Source: JAWWPG01 sp963820035 (GTDB lineage Bacteria > Actinomycetota > Actinomycetes > Propionibacteriales > Nocardioidaceae). From it: 64,000 nucleotides of DNA. The notes under the pieces are model-generated. The model was not told the origin of the DNA and ran no database searches. It was given only the letters and a program-made list of their open reading frames with translations. Both the position numbers and the translations under genes were made by a program. The stretch covers positions 421,802-485,801 of the forward strand of contig CAWFYK010000001.1 in assembly GCA_963820035.1 (NCBI GenBank), given 5' to 3'. This document shows positions 16,391 through 24,675 of the stretch, piece by piece. Every line of letters starts with the position of its first letter. Position 1 is the stretch's first letter.

Positions 16391-16519
16391 GCGGGTCAGC
16401 GACTAGTCTTCGCCGATGAACGCAATCGTCGGCAAAGGATCGTGCTCACGGTCGGTGCCGTCGGCGCCTTTCCGATGACCCGCCACGTGGAGTGTGTCGC
16501 CCTGCTCACGCGCACCTGA
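16391..16519 (+). pseudogene. 3' tail of a TrmA/RlmD-type methyltransferase gene (copy C)
   Basis: 43 codons ending at TGA 16519: AGQRLVFADERNRRQRIVLT then FPMTRHVECVALLTR. It shares the AGQRL...ER...R(H/Q)RI lead-in with copy A and the FPMTxHVECVA motif with A and B. Upstream, 16364-16390 also resembles 4896-4922. It is flanked on the left by a truncated CPBP gene and on the right by core-like msrA, so it probably marks the right edge of the accreted region. Confidence 0.6.
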
Positions 16520-16564
16520 GCCTGCTGCCCGGCCTCCGGGGCTGAGGCGGCGTACGACGAAGTG

Positions 16565-17209
16565 TCAGGCCTCGAACGTGACGCCGGTGGCGTGCAGCGG
16601 GCAGTAGCCGTAGGGGTTCTTGTGCAGGTACTGCTGGTGGTAGCCCTCGGCGTAGTAGTAGTCCTGCAGCGGCAGGATCGACGTGGTGACGTCGCCGTAG
16701 CCGGCCTTCGTCATGGCGACCTGGTAGGCGTCCCGCGAGGCGACCGCCGCGGCTTGCTGCTCGTCGGTCGTGGTGAGGATGAGGGACCGGTACTGGCTCC
16801 CGACGTCGTTGCCCTGCCGCATGCCCTGGGTCGGGTCGTGGTTCTCCCAGAAGACCTTGAGCAGGTCTTGGTAGGACACCGTCGCGGGGTCGAAGACCAC
16901 CCGCACCACCTCGGCGTGACCGGTCTGACCGCTGCAGACCTCCTCATATGACGGGTGCGGGCTCACGCCACCGGCGTAGCCGACCGATGTCGACCAGACG
17001 CCAGGGAGCTGCCAGAACGTCTTCTCCTCACCCCAGAAACACCCGAGCCCGAACACCGCGACCTGGTAGCCCTCGGGGATGTCGCCCTCGAGCGGAGTGC
17101 CGAGGACCGCGTGGGTCTCCGGCAGTGAGAACGGTCTCGTCGGTCGCCCAGGCAGGGCGTTGGCGGTCGTCGTGAGGGTGTTCTCGATCTTGGCCTTGCG
17201 AAAAATCAT
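16565..17209 (-). CDS. msrA: Peptide-methionine (S)-S-oxide reductase MsrA
   Basis: 214 residues. The active-site GCFWG motif is at 56-60 with nucleophile Cys57. YYYAEGYHQQYL near residue 185 is the conserved substrate-side segment, and Cys near residue 202 (YGYCPLH) may be the resolving cysteine. It repairs oxidised methionine in proteins in the cytosol with thioredoxin-type reductants. ATG 17209 has a GAGGAAG site. It is divergent from the GNAT-NUDIX gene 24 bases away. Confidence 0.95.
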   Translation of the reverse strand: MIFRKAKIENTLTTTANALPGRPTRPFSLPETHAVLGTPLEGDIPEGYQVAVFGLGCFWGEEKTFWQLPGVWSTSVGYAGGVSPHPSYEEVCSGQTGHAEVVRVVFDPATVSYQDLLKVFWENHDPTQGMRQGNDVGSQYRSLILTTTDEQQAAAVASRDAYQVAMTKAGYGDVTTSILPLQDYYYAEGYHQQYLHKNPYGYCPLHATGVTFEA

Positions 17210-17233
17210 CCGGGGCTTCCTCGTCCTCGCTAT

Positions 17234-18202
17234 ATGGTGAAGCGCGTGTCTGCGGTCCTTCGAGAGCTCGTCCTGCCGGACGCAGACTCGATCGCCTCAT
17301 TGTGGCAGTCCGCCACTCACCGGCGCCGCAGGGAGACCGGGCTCGACGTCATCGAGGAGGCGTCCAACGTGTTCTCCCGACCCGGCGTCTTCGCCGTGGG
17401 TGTGGTCGAGGGTCACGAGCTGCTGTCGATGGCGCTTGGTCTGCCGGCGTTGGCCGATGATGGCCGCAGCGAGCACAACGTGCCAGGGCTCGTACATATT
17501 TCATCAGTGGCGACCGTGCCCGAACAGTGGGGAAATGGGCTGGCCCGCCGGTGTCTTCACGGGGTGATGTGCCAGGCGACGCGTCGCGGTTATGCCCGAG
17601 CCCAGCTCTGGACCCATCTGTCGAACCCGGGCGCCCGGCGCGTCTACGAGACTGCCGGCTTCGAACGGTCAGGTCGACAGAAGCTCGACGGGAACGGCGA
17701 GTCGCTCGTCCACTACGTCCGCGAGCTTCCCGTGCTGCCACGGATCGCCCGCCCGGCGGCCCGGCTGGTCTGCCTCGACGCGCAGCACCGGGTGCTGCTC
17801 CTGCACTGGCGTGACCCTTTCGACGGCTACCAGCTGTGGGAGCCTCCCGGTGGCGGCATCGAGGCGGGCGAGACGCCGTACGACGCGGTGATGCGGGAGT
17901 GGCGGGAGGAGACCGGGCTGCCGATGCCTCGCCTTGACGACCCTTCGACTCTGGTCGGCCGCGACGTCATCTTCAACGGTCGGCGCTGCGTCGTCGACGA
18001 GGACTTCTTCCTTGGCCGCACCGCGGCTGCTGGCGCCCCGAAGCCGGACGAGGCGACGGCGGAGGAGCAGGACGCCTACCTCGGGCATGCCTGGGTGCCG
18101 TGGGACGAGATCGCGTCTCTTGACGACCCCGCGGAGCCCGACCTGCTGCCGGTCCTGCGCCGGCTGCGTCCCGACGGCCCCTGGGCGGCCGCGCCGGCGT
18201 AG
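17234..18202 (+). CDS. GNAT acetyltransferase-NUDIX hydrolase fusion
   Basis: 322 residues in two domains. Residues ~5-155 are a GNAT fold (HISSVATVPEQWGNGLARRC is the acetyl-CoA loop, then NPGARRVYETAGF). Residues ~170-315 are a NUDIX hydrolase with a complete NUDIX box around 209-233 (GGGIEAGE, then REWREETG). It could acetylate one substrate and hydrolyse a nucleoside-diphosphate-linked one. The start is uncertain: ATG 17234 has no ribosome-binding site, and an in-frame GTG at 17246 lies 7 bases after TATGGT, which would suit a leaderless message. Confidence 0.85.
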   Translation: MVKRVSAVLRELVLPDADSIASLWQSATHRRRRETGLDVIEEASNVFSRPGVFAVGVVEGHELLSMALGLPALADDGRSEHNVPGLVHISSVATVPEQWGNGLARRCLHGVMCQATRRGYARAQLWTHLSNPGARRVYETAGFERSGRQKLDGNGESLVHYVRELPVLPRIARPAARLVCLDAQHRVLLLHWRDPFDGYQLWEPPGGGIEAGETPYDAVMREWREETGLPMPRLDDPSTLVGRDVIFNGRRCVVDEDFFLGRTAAAGAPKPDEATAEEQDAYLGHAWVPWDEIASLDDPAEPDLLPVLRRLRPDGPWAAAPA

Positions 18203-18256
18203 TTCGTGCCGAGCCAGTCCGACTGCTCGCTCGGCTCCGACGACGGAACCCGGCGG

Positions 18257-18832
18257 CTAGTGGATCGTCCGGCCCTCGGCCAGCATGTCCACCAGTGTCG
18301 CGATCCGCCTGGCCCGCGTCTCCGGACGCTTAGCGTCGTGCACCCGATAAAGCACGGCGTAGCGGTTCGTCCGGTTGATCGTGGCGAAGAACTCCTTGGC
18401 GGCCGGCCTCGCATCGAGCGCCGCCTGCAGGTCCTCGGGAACCGTGATGCTGGCCGAGCCGCCGTACGCCGCGTCCCACCGGCCGTCGCTCTTCGCCCGC
18501 TCCACCTCCGCCAGCCCCGCGGGCCGCATCCGGCCGGCAGCCTCCAGCTCGGCGATCTTGGCCACGTTGATCTTCGACCACTTGCTGCGGGCTCGGCGAG
18601 GCGTGAAGCGCTGGAGGAAGTAGGTCTCGTCGTGGCCGGCCTTCTGGCCGTCGATCCAGCCGAAGCAGAGAGCCACGTCGAGGGCCTCTGCATAGGTCAC
18701 GGTAGGGATCCCGGACGCCTTCTTGGCGATCTGGAGCCAGATGCCGGACGACTCGGGATTACCCTCCAGCCAGGCCTCCCACTCGGCGGCGGATGCGAAC
18801 GGTATGACGGGCAGGTCGTCCTTCGGGCTCAC
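18257..18832 (-). CDS. YdeI/OmpD-associated-family protein
   Basis: 191 residues from GTG 18832 with a GGGGAG site; the frame extends upstream to 18937 without family similarity. LCFGWIDGQ near residue 65, RFTPRRARSKWSKIN near 90 and the C-terminal YdeI/AAC helical repeat (LQAALDARPAAKEFF) are characteristic. YdeI-family proteins are linked to cationic peptide resistance in some bacteria; the biochemical activity is unknown. The ~295 bases upstream to 19127 show no gene. Confidence 0.85.
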   Translation of the reverse strand: MSPKDDLPVIPFASAAEWEAWLEGNPESSGIWLQIAKKASGIPTVTYAEALDVALCFGWIDGQKAGHDETYFLQRFTPRRARSKWSKINVAKIAELEAAGRMRPAGLAEVERAKSDGRWDAAYGGSASITVPEDLQAALDARPAAKEFFATINRTNRYAVLYRVHDAKRPETRARRIATLVDMLAEGRTIH

Positions 18833-19127
18833 TCGACCAGTCTCCCCGACCGCGGGTGTCGGTGCCCAGGTGCGCGGTATTGAGTGCGCATTCGACATGT
18901 GCCGCTCCGCACTTTGTGCCGTGGTGAGAAGCAGCAATGCGCCAGGGCTGCCGAGGCACGTCGGTCGACCTGGTGCCGCACGTCATCGTCCTCGCACCCG
19001 GCGAACACCCAAGGTGACGCGCCACCTCAACGCAGCTGCCCCGAAAAGGTGCCGCGTCACTGCTGCCTTTCACGTCCAGACCAAACGTAGGCGGCCTGTC
19101 AGTGGCGAACATCCACGTGGCAGACCT

Positions 19128-19694
19128 TCAGGTGAAGGCCACCGTGTCGTGCGGAGCGATGGTCGCCGTGACGTCCGGGTAGGTCAGGTTCCAGAGGCAG
19201 AGGTTGGTGTGTGCCACGATCTGCTTGGCACTGATCGGGACCTTCTCGCCGTCGGCGAGGTCGAACCCGGCGTCCTCGGTGGTGTGACAGTCCTCCACCA
19301 GTGTCAGGTCATAGCCTTCGACCAGGGTGCGCAACGTGGTCGTCCGGATGCAGACGTCGGTCTGGGCGCCGGCCATCACGACATGCCGCACGCCGAGGTC
19401 CCGCAGGGTCTCGCCGAGTGTCGTGTCCGCAAAAGAGTCGGGGAACCGCTTGGCGACGACGGCGTCGCCCGGCTGAGGCGCGATCGCGTCGACGAGCTGC
19501 CAGCCTTCGGAACCCCGCAGCATGCCCTCGTCCTCGTGCTGGACATAGACAACGGGTACGGCGGCGTCCCGCGCCCGCTGGATCAGTCTCGCGATCCGGG
19601 CGACGACCTTCTCGGCCTCCCAGGCATCGGCCATCACGTCGTTCTGCACGTCGATGACCACGAGGGCGGTGGGTCGTGCAGCTTGGTCGGTCAT
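19128..19694 (-). CDS. Isochorismatase-family cysteine hydrolase
   Basis: 188 residues from ATG 19694 (an in-frame GTG at 19703 is possible). The catalytic triad of the family is visible: Asp in VVIDVQND (near 16), Lys in VAKRFPDSF (near 82) and Cys in AGAQTDVCIR (near 117). These enzymes hydrolyse amides such as nicotinamide, or vinyl ethers. The substrate is not determined; the size fits the nicotinamidase-related subgroup. Confidence 0.87.
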   Translation of the reverse strand: MTDQAARPTALVVIDVQNDVMADAWEAEKVVARIARLIQRARDAAVPVVYVQHEDEGMLRGSEGWQLVDAIAPQPGDAVVAKRFPDSFADTTLGETLRDLGVRHVVMAGAQTDVCIRTTTLRTLVEGYDLTLVEDCHTTEDAGFDLADGEKVPISAKQIVAHTNLCLWNLTYPDVTATIAPHDTVAFT

Positions 19695-19938
19695 GGGAGT
19701 CACGCTTTCTGGTCAGGTGGTCGCCGATCTGCTCGGCGGTCCTGCTCCGAGGCTAGGACCTTGATCAGGACAGTTTCCGTCCGGATGAGCCCACGGTTTC
19801 GACTGCCGGAGCCGCTCTCGTGATGGCGCCGCTCGCGCGCGCCGGACTCGAGCCGGGCGATGGTACTCGACGGGATTCGAGCAGCCGACGGCCGCATCCA
19901 GGCCTTAAGCCGGACACCAGGTCGCCCTCTCTCGCGGC

Positions 19939-19944
19939 TACGCT
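19939..19944 (+). promoter_or_regulatory. Leaderless -10 (TACGCT) before metB
   Basis: TACGCT is followed by 7 bases and ATG 19952. There is no ribosome-binding site, so a leaderless transcript is likely. No good -35 is visible. Confidence 0.4.
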
Positions 19945-19951
19945 TCACCGC

Positions 19952-21109
19952 ATGACTGACGTGACCGGTAAGAGCTTCGAGACGCGGGCGATCCACGCCG
20001 GGCAGCCCGCCAACGCGGAGAACGGCGCGGTGATGACACCGATCTACGCCACCAGCACCTACAAGCAGGACGGAGTCGGGGGGCTGCGCAGCGGCTACGA
20101 GTACTCCCGCACAGGGAACCCGACCCGACGGGCCCTGGAGGAGTGCATGGCCAGCCTCGAGGAAGGCCCACGCGCGATCGCGTTCGCTTCCGGAATGGCC
20201 GCCGAGGACGCCTTGCTGCGGGTCATGTGCTCGCCAGGCGACCACGTCGTCATACCCGCTGATGCCTATGGCGGCACCTACCGGCTTTTCAAGCAGGTCT
20301 TCGAGCCGTGGGGGGTCGACCACACGCCGGCGGAGGGACACGACCTCGACCAGATCGTCGCGGCGACTCAGCCCGGCCGCACGAAGGTGATCTGGATCGA
20401 GACGCCGAGCAACCCGCTCTTGGGCATCGCCGACATCGAGGCCATCGCCAGGATCGCCAAGGACAACGGGGCGATGCTCGTCGTCGACAACACCTTCGCG
20501 ACGCCATATCTGCAACGGCCCTTGACGCTCGGCGCCGACGTCGTCGTGCATTCGACGACGAAGTACGCCGGCGGGCACAGTGACGTGGTCGGCGGCGCCG
20601 TGGTCACCGCTCACGACGAGCTGGGCGTCGCGCTCGCGACGTTCCAGAACTCGACGGGGGCCATCGCCGGGCCCTTCGAGGCATACCTCACCCTGCGCGG
20701 GCTCAAGACGTTGCCGGTGCGGATGGATCGGCACTGCGACAACGCGGAGCAGATCGCCGAAGCGCTCGCCGCGCACGACGTGGTGACGCAGGTCTACTAC
20801 CCGGGCTTGAAGGAACACCCCGGCCACGAGCTCGCCGCCCGCCAGATGGACCGGTTCGGCGGCATGGTGTCGTTCCGGGTCGAAGGGGGGGTGGATGCCG
20901 CCCGGCAGGTCTGCGAGCGCGCGCGGGTCTTCACCCTCGCCGAGTCGCTCGGGGGTGTGGAGTCGCTGATCGAGCATCCGGCCACGATGACGCACGCGTC
21001 GGTGGCGACCTCGCCGCTCGCCGTCCCGCCCGACCTGGTGCGGCTGTCGGTGGGCATCGAGTCGGTGCACGACCTGCTCGACGACCTCGACCACATGCTC
21101 GCGATCTGA
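19952..21109 (+). CDS. metB: Cystathionine gamma-synthase / trans-sulfuration PLP enzyme
   Basis: 385 residues of the Cys/Met-metabolism PLP family. SGYEYSRTGNPTR (47-59) binds the cofactor phosphate of the neighbouring subunit, SGMAAE is at 80-85, VVDNTF is near 178, and the PLP lysine is Lys204 in STTKYAGGHSD. It makes cystathionine from an O-acyl homoserine and cysteine in methionine synthesis; a gamma-lyase role cannot be excluded. A GlmL-like gene follows after 16 bases, probably in the same operon. Confidence 0.9.
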   Translation: MTDVTGKSFETRAIHAGQPANAENGAVMTPIYATSTYKQDGVGGLRSGYEYSRTGNPTRRALEECMASLEEGPRAIAFASGMAAEDALLRVMCSPGDHVVIPADAYGGTYRLFKQVFEPWGVDHTPAEGHDLDQIVAATQPGRTKVIWIETPSNPLLGIADIEAIARIAKDNGAMLVVDNTFATPYLQRPLTLGADVVVHSTTKYAGGHSDVVGGAVVTAHDELGVALATFQNSTGAIAGPFEAYLTLRGLKTLPVRMDRHCDNAEQIAEALAAHDVVTQVYYPGLKEHPGHELAARQMDRFGGMVSFRVEGGVDAARQVCERARVFTLAESLGGVESLIEHPATMTHASVATSPLAVPPDLVRLSVGIESVHDLLDDLDHMLAI

Positions 21110-21125
21110 GCGGGCGCCGACGGCG

Positions 21126-22493
21126 GTGCGACTCGTCTACTGCGTGGACTTCGGGTCGACGTTCACAAAGGCCGCCCTCGTGGACACGGACACCGGTGAG
21201 CTGCTCGGCACGGGCAGCCACCCCACCACCATCGACACCGACGTCCTCGACGGCTGGGACGCTTTGCGCGCCACCCTCGAGCCCCCATCGTCCGCCGATG
21301 ACATTCCGGTGCTTGCCTGTTCGTCCGCAGGGGGCGGGCTGCGCATCGCCGTCGTGGGAAACGAGGAGCTCGTCACGGCCGAGGCCGGTCGCCGGGTAGC
21401 GCTGTCGAGCGGAGGGCGGGTGGTGCACGTGTCGTCGTCGGCCGTCGACCTGGACGCCCTTCGCGCTAGCGAGCCGGACGTCGTGCTGCTTGTGGGCGGC
21501 ACCGACGGAGGCAACGCCGAGGTGCTGCTGGCCAACGCCGGCGCGCTCGCGGCTGCCGCCTGGTCGGGACCCGTCGTCGTCGCCGGCAACAGGGACGCGG
21601 TGGGCGAGGTCCGCGCGGACTTCGCTGCCGCAGAGGTGCCCTTCGTCGTGGCCGACAACGTCGTTCCTGAGATCGGCGTCCTGCGCCCCGACAGTGCGCG
21701 GGCCGCCATCCGCGAGATGTTCCTCGCCCATGTGATCGGCGGGAAGCACCTGTCGAAGCGGGCTGACTTCCGGTCGATGGTGCAGGGCGCGACCCCGGAC
21801 GTCGTGTTGACCGCGGTGGAGCTGCTCGCCCAGGGGCTCGGACCCCATCGGCCGGGTGCCGGCGACGTCGTGGTGGTCGACATCGGTGGCGCCACGACGG
21901 ACGTCCATTCGGTCGTCCAGGTCGATCCCGAGGACGCCGGACTGAGCCGGGAGGTGGTGGCGACGGTCCCAGTGAGCCGCACCGTCGAGGGGGACCTCGG
22001 CATGCGGTGGAGTGCCGTGCCGACCGTCGAGGCGGCTATCGAGGCAGACCTCACCCTGCCCGCGGACCTGGTCGCAGCCGCCCAGCTCCGACGCGACAAC
22101 CCGAGTCTGGTCCCGACGAGCCGTGTCGAGACCGAGCAGGACCTTGCGATCGCCTCGGCCGCGGCCGCCCTCGCCGTACGACGGCACGCCGGTCGCCAGC
22201 AGGTGGTCTTCGCACCCGACGGGCGGCTTGTCGAACGCACGGGCAAGGATCTCCGTGAGGTCCGGCTGCTGGTCGGCTCGGGTGGCGTGCTGCGTCACAA
22301 CTCTTCGGCGGACGCGGTTGCCGTCATGACGGCCGCGACGGGACAGCGCGTCGACGGTGGCTGGCTCGTCCCGCGGGCACCCAGGATGGTCATCGACTCC
22401 GACTATGTCCTCGCCGCCGCCGGCTTGCTCGCCGCTGAGCACCCTGAGGCGGCAACCGTGCTGTTGGAGCGCCTCGTCGGCATCTCGACCTGA
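21126..22493 (+). CDS. GlmL/MutL-family protein (B12-mutase-associated ATPase-like)
   Basis: 455 residues from GTG 21126. The N-terminus VDFGSTFTKAALVD is an ASKHA-type phosphate-1 loop. VLLVGGTDGGNAE (near 125), VVVVDIGGATTDVHSV (near 250) and LLVGSGGVLRH (near 380) are the other GlmL landmarks. GlmL is encoded next to coenzyme-B12-dependent glutamate mutase in some bacteria and is thought to maintain it. No mutase subunit is in this window, so here it is an orphan attached to metB. Confidence 0.85.
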   Translation: MRLVYCVDFGSTFTKAALVDTDTGELLGTGSHPTTIDTDVLDGWDALRATLEPPSSADDIPVLACSSAGGGLRIAVVGNEELVTAEAGRRVALSSGGRVVHVSSSAVDLDALRASEPDVVLLVGGTDGGNAEVLLANAGALAAAAWSGPVVVAGNRDAVGEVRADFAAAEVPFVVADNVVPEIGVLRPDSARAAIREMFLAHVIGGKHLSKRADFRSMVQGATPDVVLTAVELLAQGLGPHRPGAGDVVVVDIGGATTDVHSVVQVDPEDAGLSREVVATVPVSRTVEGDLGMRWSAVPTVEAAIEADLTLPADLVAAAQLRRDNPSLVPTSRVETEQDLAIASAAAALAVRRHAGRQQVVFAPDGRLVERTGKDLREVRLLVGSGGVLRHNSSADAVAVMTAATGQRVDGGWLVPRAPRMVIDSDYVLAAAGLLAAEHPEAATVLLERLVGIST

Positions 22494-22800
22494 GGATCAA
22501 CCCGGCTCGCGCCGGACGCCCCGCGGTCGAGAAGCTCGCCGTGACGTCAGTGGCGTCACCTGGCGTCAGAGTGACGCGAGGCCTCGAAAACCCGGTCTGG
22601 CCAGGGTTATATCAGGGCGAAAGAGGACAGTGGGGTGGCAACGAACCGTTGGTGGCGAGCGGTTGCTGGTGAGCTGCCAGCAAGAAAACTGCGGAATTCG
22701 GCGCCATGGTGTTGACCTGACGTCATAGTGGTGTCACAGTAATGCAAGCACGACATCGCGATGACCACGAATTCCAGCCCCACGAGAAAAGAGGCATCCC
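22494..22800. other. Intergenic leader region with two TGACGTCA palindromes
   Basis: No gene is seen. The 8-bp palindrome TGACGTCA occurs at 22542-22549 and 22718-22725. TTGACC at 22712-22717 could be a -35 for the small gene at 22801, but the matching -10 (about 22735-22740) is poor. The palindromes may be operators. Confidence 0.4.
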
Positions 22801-22938
22801 ATGACCGGCATGAACGAAGCCATCGCCCGCGAGGTCATCCGCAGCCGCACGACCCGGAGCCGTTACCAGCGTCCCCGCCACGCTTCCACCGGTCGTGGAT
22901 TCCGCCGGCTGACGCAGCAGCGCGACACCCTTGGCTGA
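22801..22938 (+). CDS. Small basic protein of 45 residues
   Basis: ATG 22801 has an AAAAGAGG site and opens a 45-residue frame starting MTGMNEAIAREVIRSRTTRS and rich in Arg. It ends at TGA 22938, 47 bases before a strong terminator hairpin. A short MNEAIARE(I/V)-type start is common in small actinobacterial proteins of unknown function. It would be missed by length cut-offs. The call rests on the ribosome-binding site, the position before the terminator and the N-terminal sequence. Confidence 0.5.
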   Translation: MTGMNEAIAREVIRSRTTRSRYQRPRHASTGRGFRRLTQQRDTLG

Positions 22939-22985
22939 CCGGGTCCCTCCCCGGGGACCACCCGACGACAGCAGACCACGGAACC

Positions 22986-23027
22986 GACAGGGCCCGACGA
23001 GAACCGAGACTCGTCGGGCCCTGTCGA
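22986..23027. terminator. Bidirectional terminator hairpin
   Basis: A perfect 17-bp stem (22986-23002 pairs with 23011-23027, starting CGACAGGG) with an 8-base loop sits between the small plus-strand gene and the 3' end of the minus-strand MFS gene. There is no U-run, as is usual in high-GC actinobacteria. Confidence 0.85.
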
Positions 23028-23079
23028 TGCCGGATTCCGCCCGACCGCTCCGCCGCCACGCCAGGTACGGCCGGAGTGC

Positions 23080-24675
23080 TCAGTGCGGGATGACGATCTC
23101 CTCCAAGTCGACCTCCTCGCCGACGACGTCTGCGGGCGCCGCCTGGCGAGCCTTGAGGGGCACCTCCGGGATGAAGAACGACACGATGAGCGCGATGAGC
23201 ACGACGGGGATCGCGTAGAGGAAGACGTTGTTGAGCGAGTCCGAGAAGGCGTGCAGCACCAGGCCGTGGATCGGCTCGGGCAGCTGCTGGATCTTCGAGA
23301 CGTTGCCGGTGACATCGCCCCCGCCGACGGCCGACGACCCTCGGCTGCCGAGCTCGTCGCTGAGGTGGGCGGTCAGCCGCGCGGTCAGGATGGCACCGAA
23401 GACCGCCACCCCGAACGTGCCGCCCATCGAGCGGAAGAACGCCACGGAGCTGGTGGCGGTGCCCATGTGCTTGCGGTCGACGGCGTTCTGCACGATCGTC
23501 ACGACGATCTGCATGCTGAAGCCGAGCCCGGCTCCGAAGAGGTAGAACGTGAGACCCGCCTGCCAGTAGGACGTGCCGACGTCGAGGATCGACAGCAGGT
23601 AGAGCGCAAGCATCACGGTGAGGGCGCCCACGATCGGGAAGATCTTGTAGCGCCCCGTCTTGCTCATGGCGATACCCGAGGAGATCGACGTCGAGAAGAT
23701 CCCGACGACCATCGGCAGCAGCGCCAGTCCGGACTCGGTCGGGCTCATGCCCTGCACGACCTGGAGGTAGACGGGCAGGAAGATGATGCCGCCGAACATC
23801 GCGAAACCGAGGATGAAGCTGTAGAGGTTGCTGGTCCGGAACGCCGGGATCTTGAAGAGCTCCAGCGGGATGATCGGCTCGGCGGCTCGCGACTCGACGA
23901 AGATGAAGAGCGCGCTCAGCAGGACCCCCGCGACCATCAGGCCGACGGAGATGCCCGAGCCCCAGCCCACGTCGGGGCCGGCCCAGGTGACGGCCAGCAG
24001 GAACGAGCTGACGGCGGCGACAATCATCGCGGCGCCGAGATAGTCGATCGTGTGGTCGCGACGCACATGCTTCATCTTGAGGGCGGTGGAGGTGATCACC
24101 AGGGCGGCGATTCCGATGGGGATGTTGACATAGAAGATCCACCGCCAGCCGGGGCCGTCGGTGAAGAAGCCGCCGAGCACCGGCCCCAGCACGCTGGAGG
24201 TGCCGAAGACGGCACCGAAGTAGCCGCCGTAGCGGCCGCGCTCGCGCGGCGGCACGATGTCGCCCATGGTGGCAAGGGCCAGGGCGAAGAGACCACCACC
24301 GCCGAGGCCCTGGACCGCGCGGAAGGCGATCAGCTCACCGATGCTCTGCGACAGGCCGGCGAGCAGCGAGCCGGTGAGGAAGATGACGATCGCGGCCTGG
24401 AAGATCGGCTTGCGGCCATAGAGGTCGGAGATCTTTCCCCAGAGGGGAGTCGACGCGGTCTGGGTCAACAGGTACGCCGTCACGACCCACGACAGCTTGT
24501 CGAGGCCGCCGAGCTCGCTGGTGATCCGGGGGAGCGCCGTACCGACGATGGACTGGTCGAGGGCGGCCAGGAACATGCCGGCCATCAGGCCGCCCATCAC
24601 GATGAGGATCTGCCGATGGGAGAGGTAGCCGTCGGCGTCGGCGACCTGGGTGTTGCTATTTGGTTGGTCGGTCAT
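23080..24675 (-). CDS. DHA2-family MFS multidrug efflux transporter
   Basis: 531 residues with the hydrophobic pattern of 14 transmembrane helices (EmrB/QacA type). AALDQSIVGTALPRI in helix 1 is the DHA2 proton-coupling motif, GKISDLYGRKP is motif A in the 2-3 loop, and GPVLGGFFTDGPGWRWIF is motif C. It should export drugs or toxic metabolites in exchange for protons across the cytoplasmic membrane. ATG 24675 overlaps the stop of the upstream MarR gene by four bases (ATGA), so both are co-translated and efflux is probably under MarR control. Confidence 0.93.
   Translation of the reverse strand: MTDQPNSNTQVADADGYLSHRQILIVMGGLMAGMFLAALDQSIVGTALPRITSELGGLDKLSWVVTAYLLTQTASTPLWGKISDLYGRKPIFQAAIVIFLTGSLLAGLSQSIGELIAFRAVQGLGGGGLFALALATMGDIVPPRERGRYGGYFGAVFGTSSVLGPVLGGFFTDGPGWRWIFYVNIPIGIAALVITSTALKMKHVRRDHTIDYLGAAMIVAAVSSFLLAVTWAGPDVGWGSGISVGLMVAGVLLSALFIFVESRAAEPIIPLELFKIPAFRTSNLYSFILGFAMFGGIIFLPVYLQVVQGMSPTESGLALLPMVVGIFSTSISSGIAMSKTGRYKIFPIVGALTVMLALYLLSILDVGTSYWQAGLTFYLFGAGLGFSMQIVVTIVQNAVDRKHMGTATSSVAFFRSMGGTFGVAVFGAILTARLTAHLSDELGSRGSSAVGGGDVTGNVSKIQQLPEPIHGLVLHAFSDSLNNVFLYAIPVVLIALIVSFFIPEVPLKARQAAPADVVGEEVDLEEIVIPH

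Noticed and set aside
19700..21094. Minus-strand frame opposite metB
   Set aside because: Shadow frame; metB has all PLP motifs.
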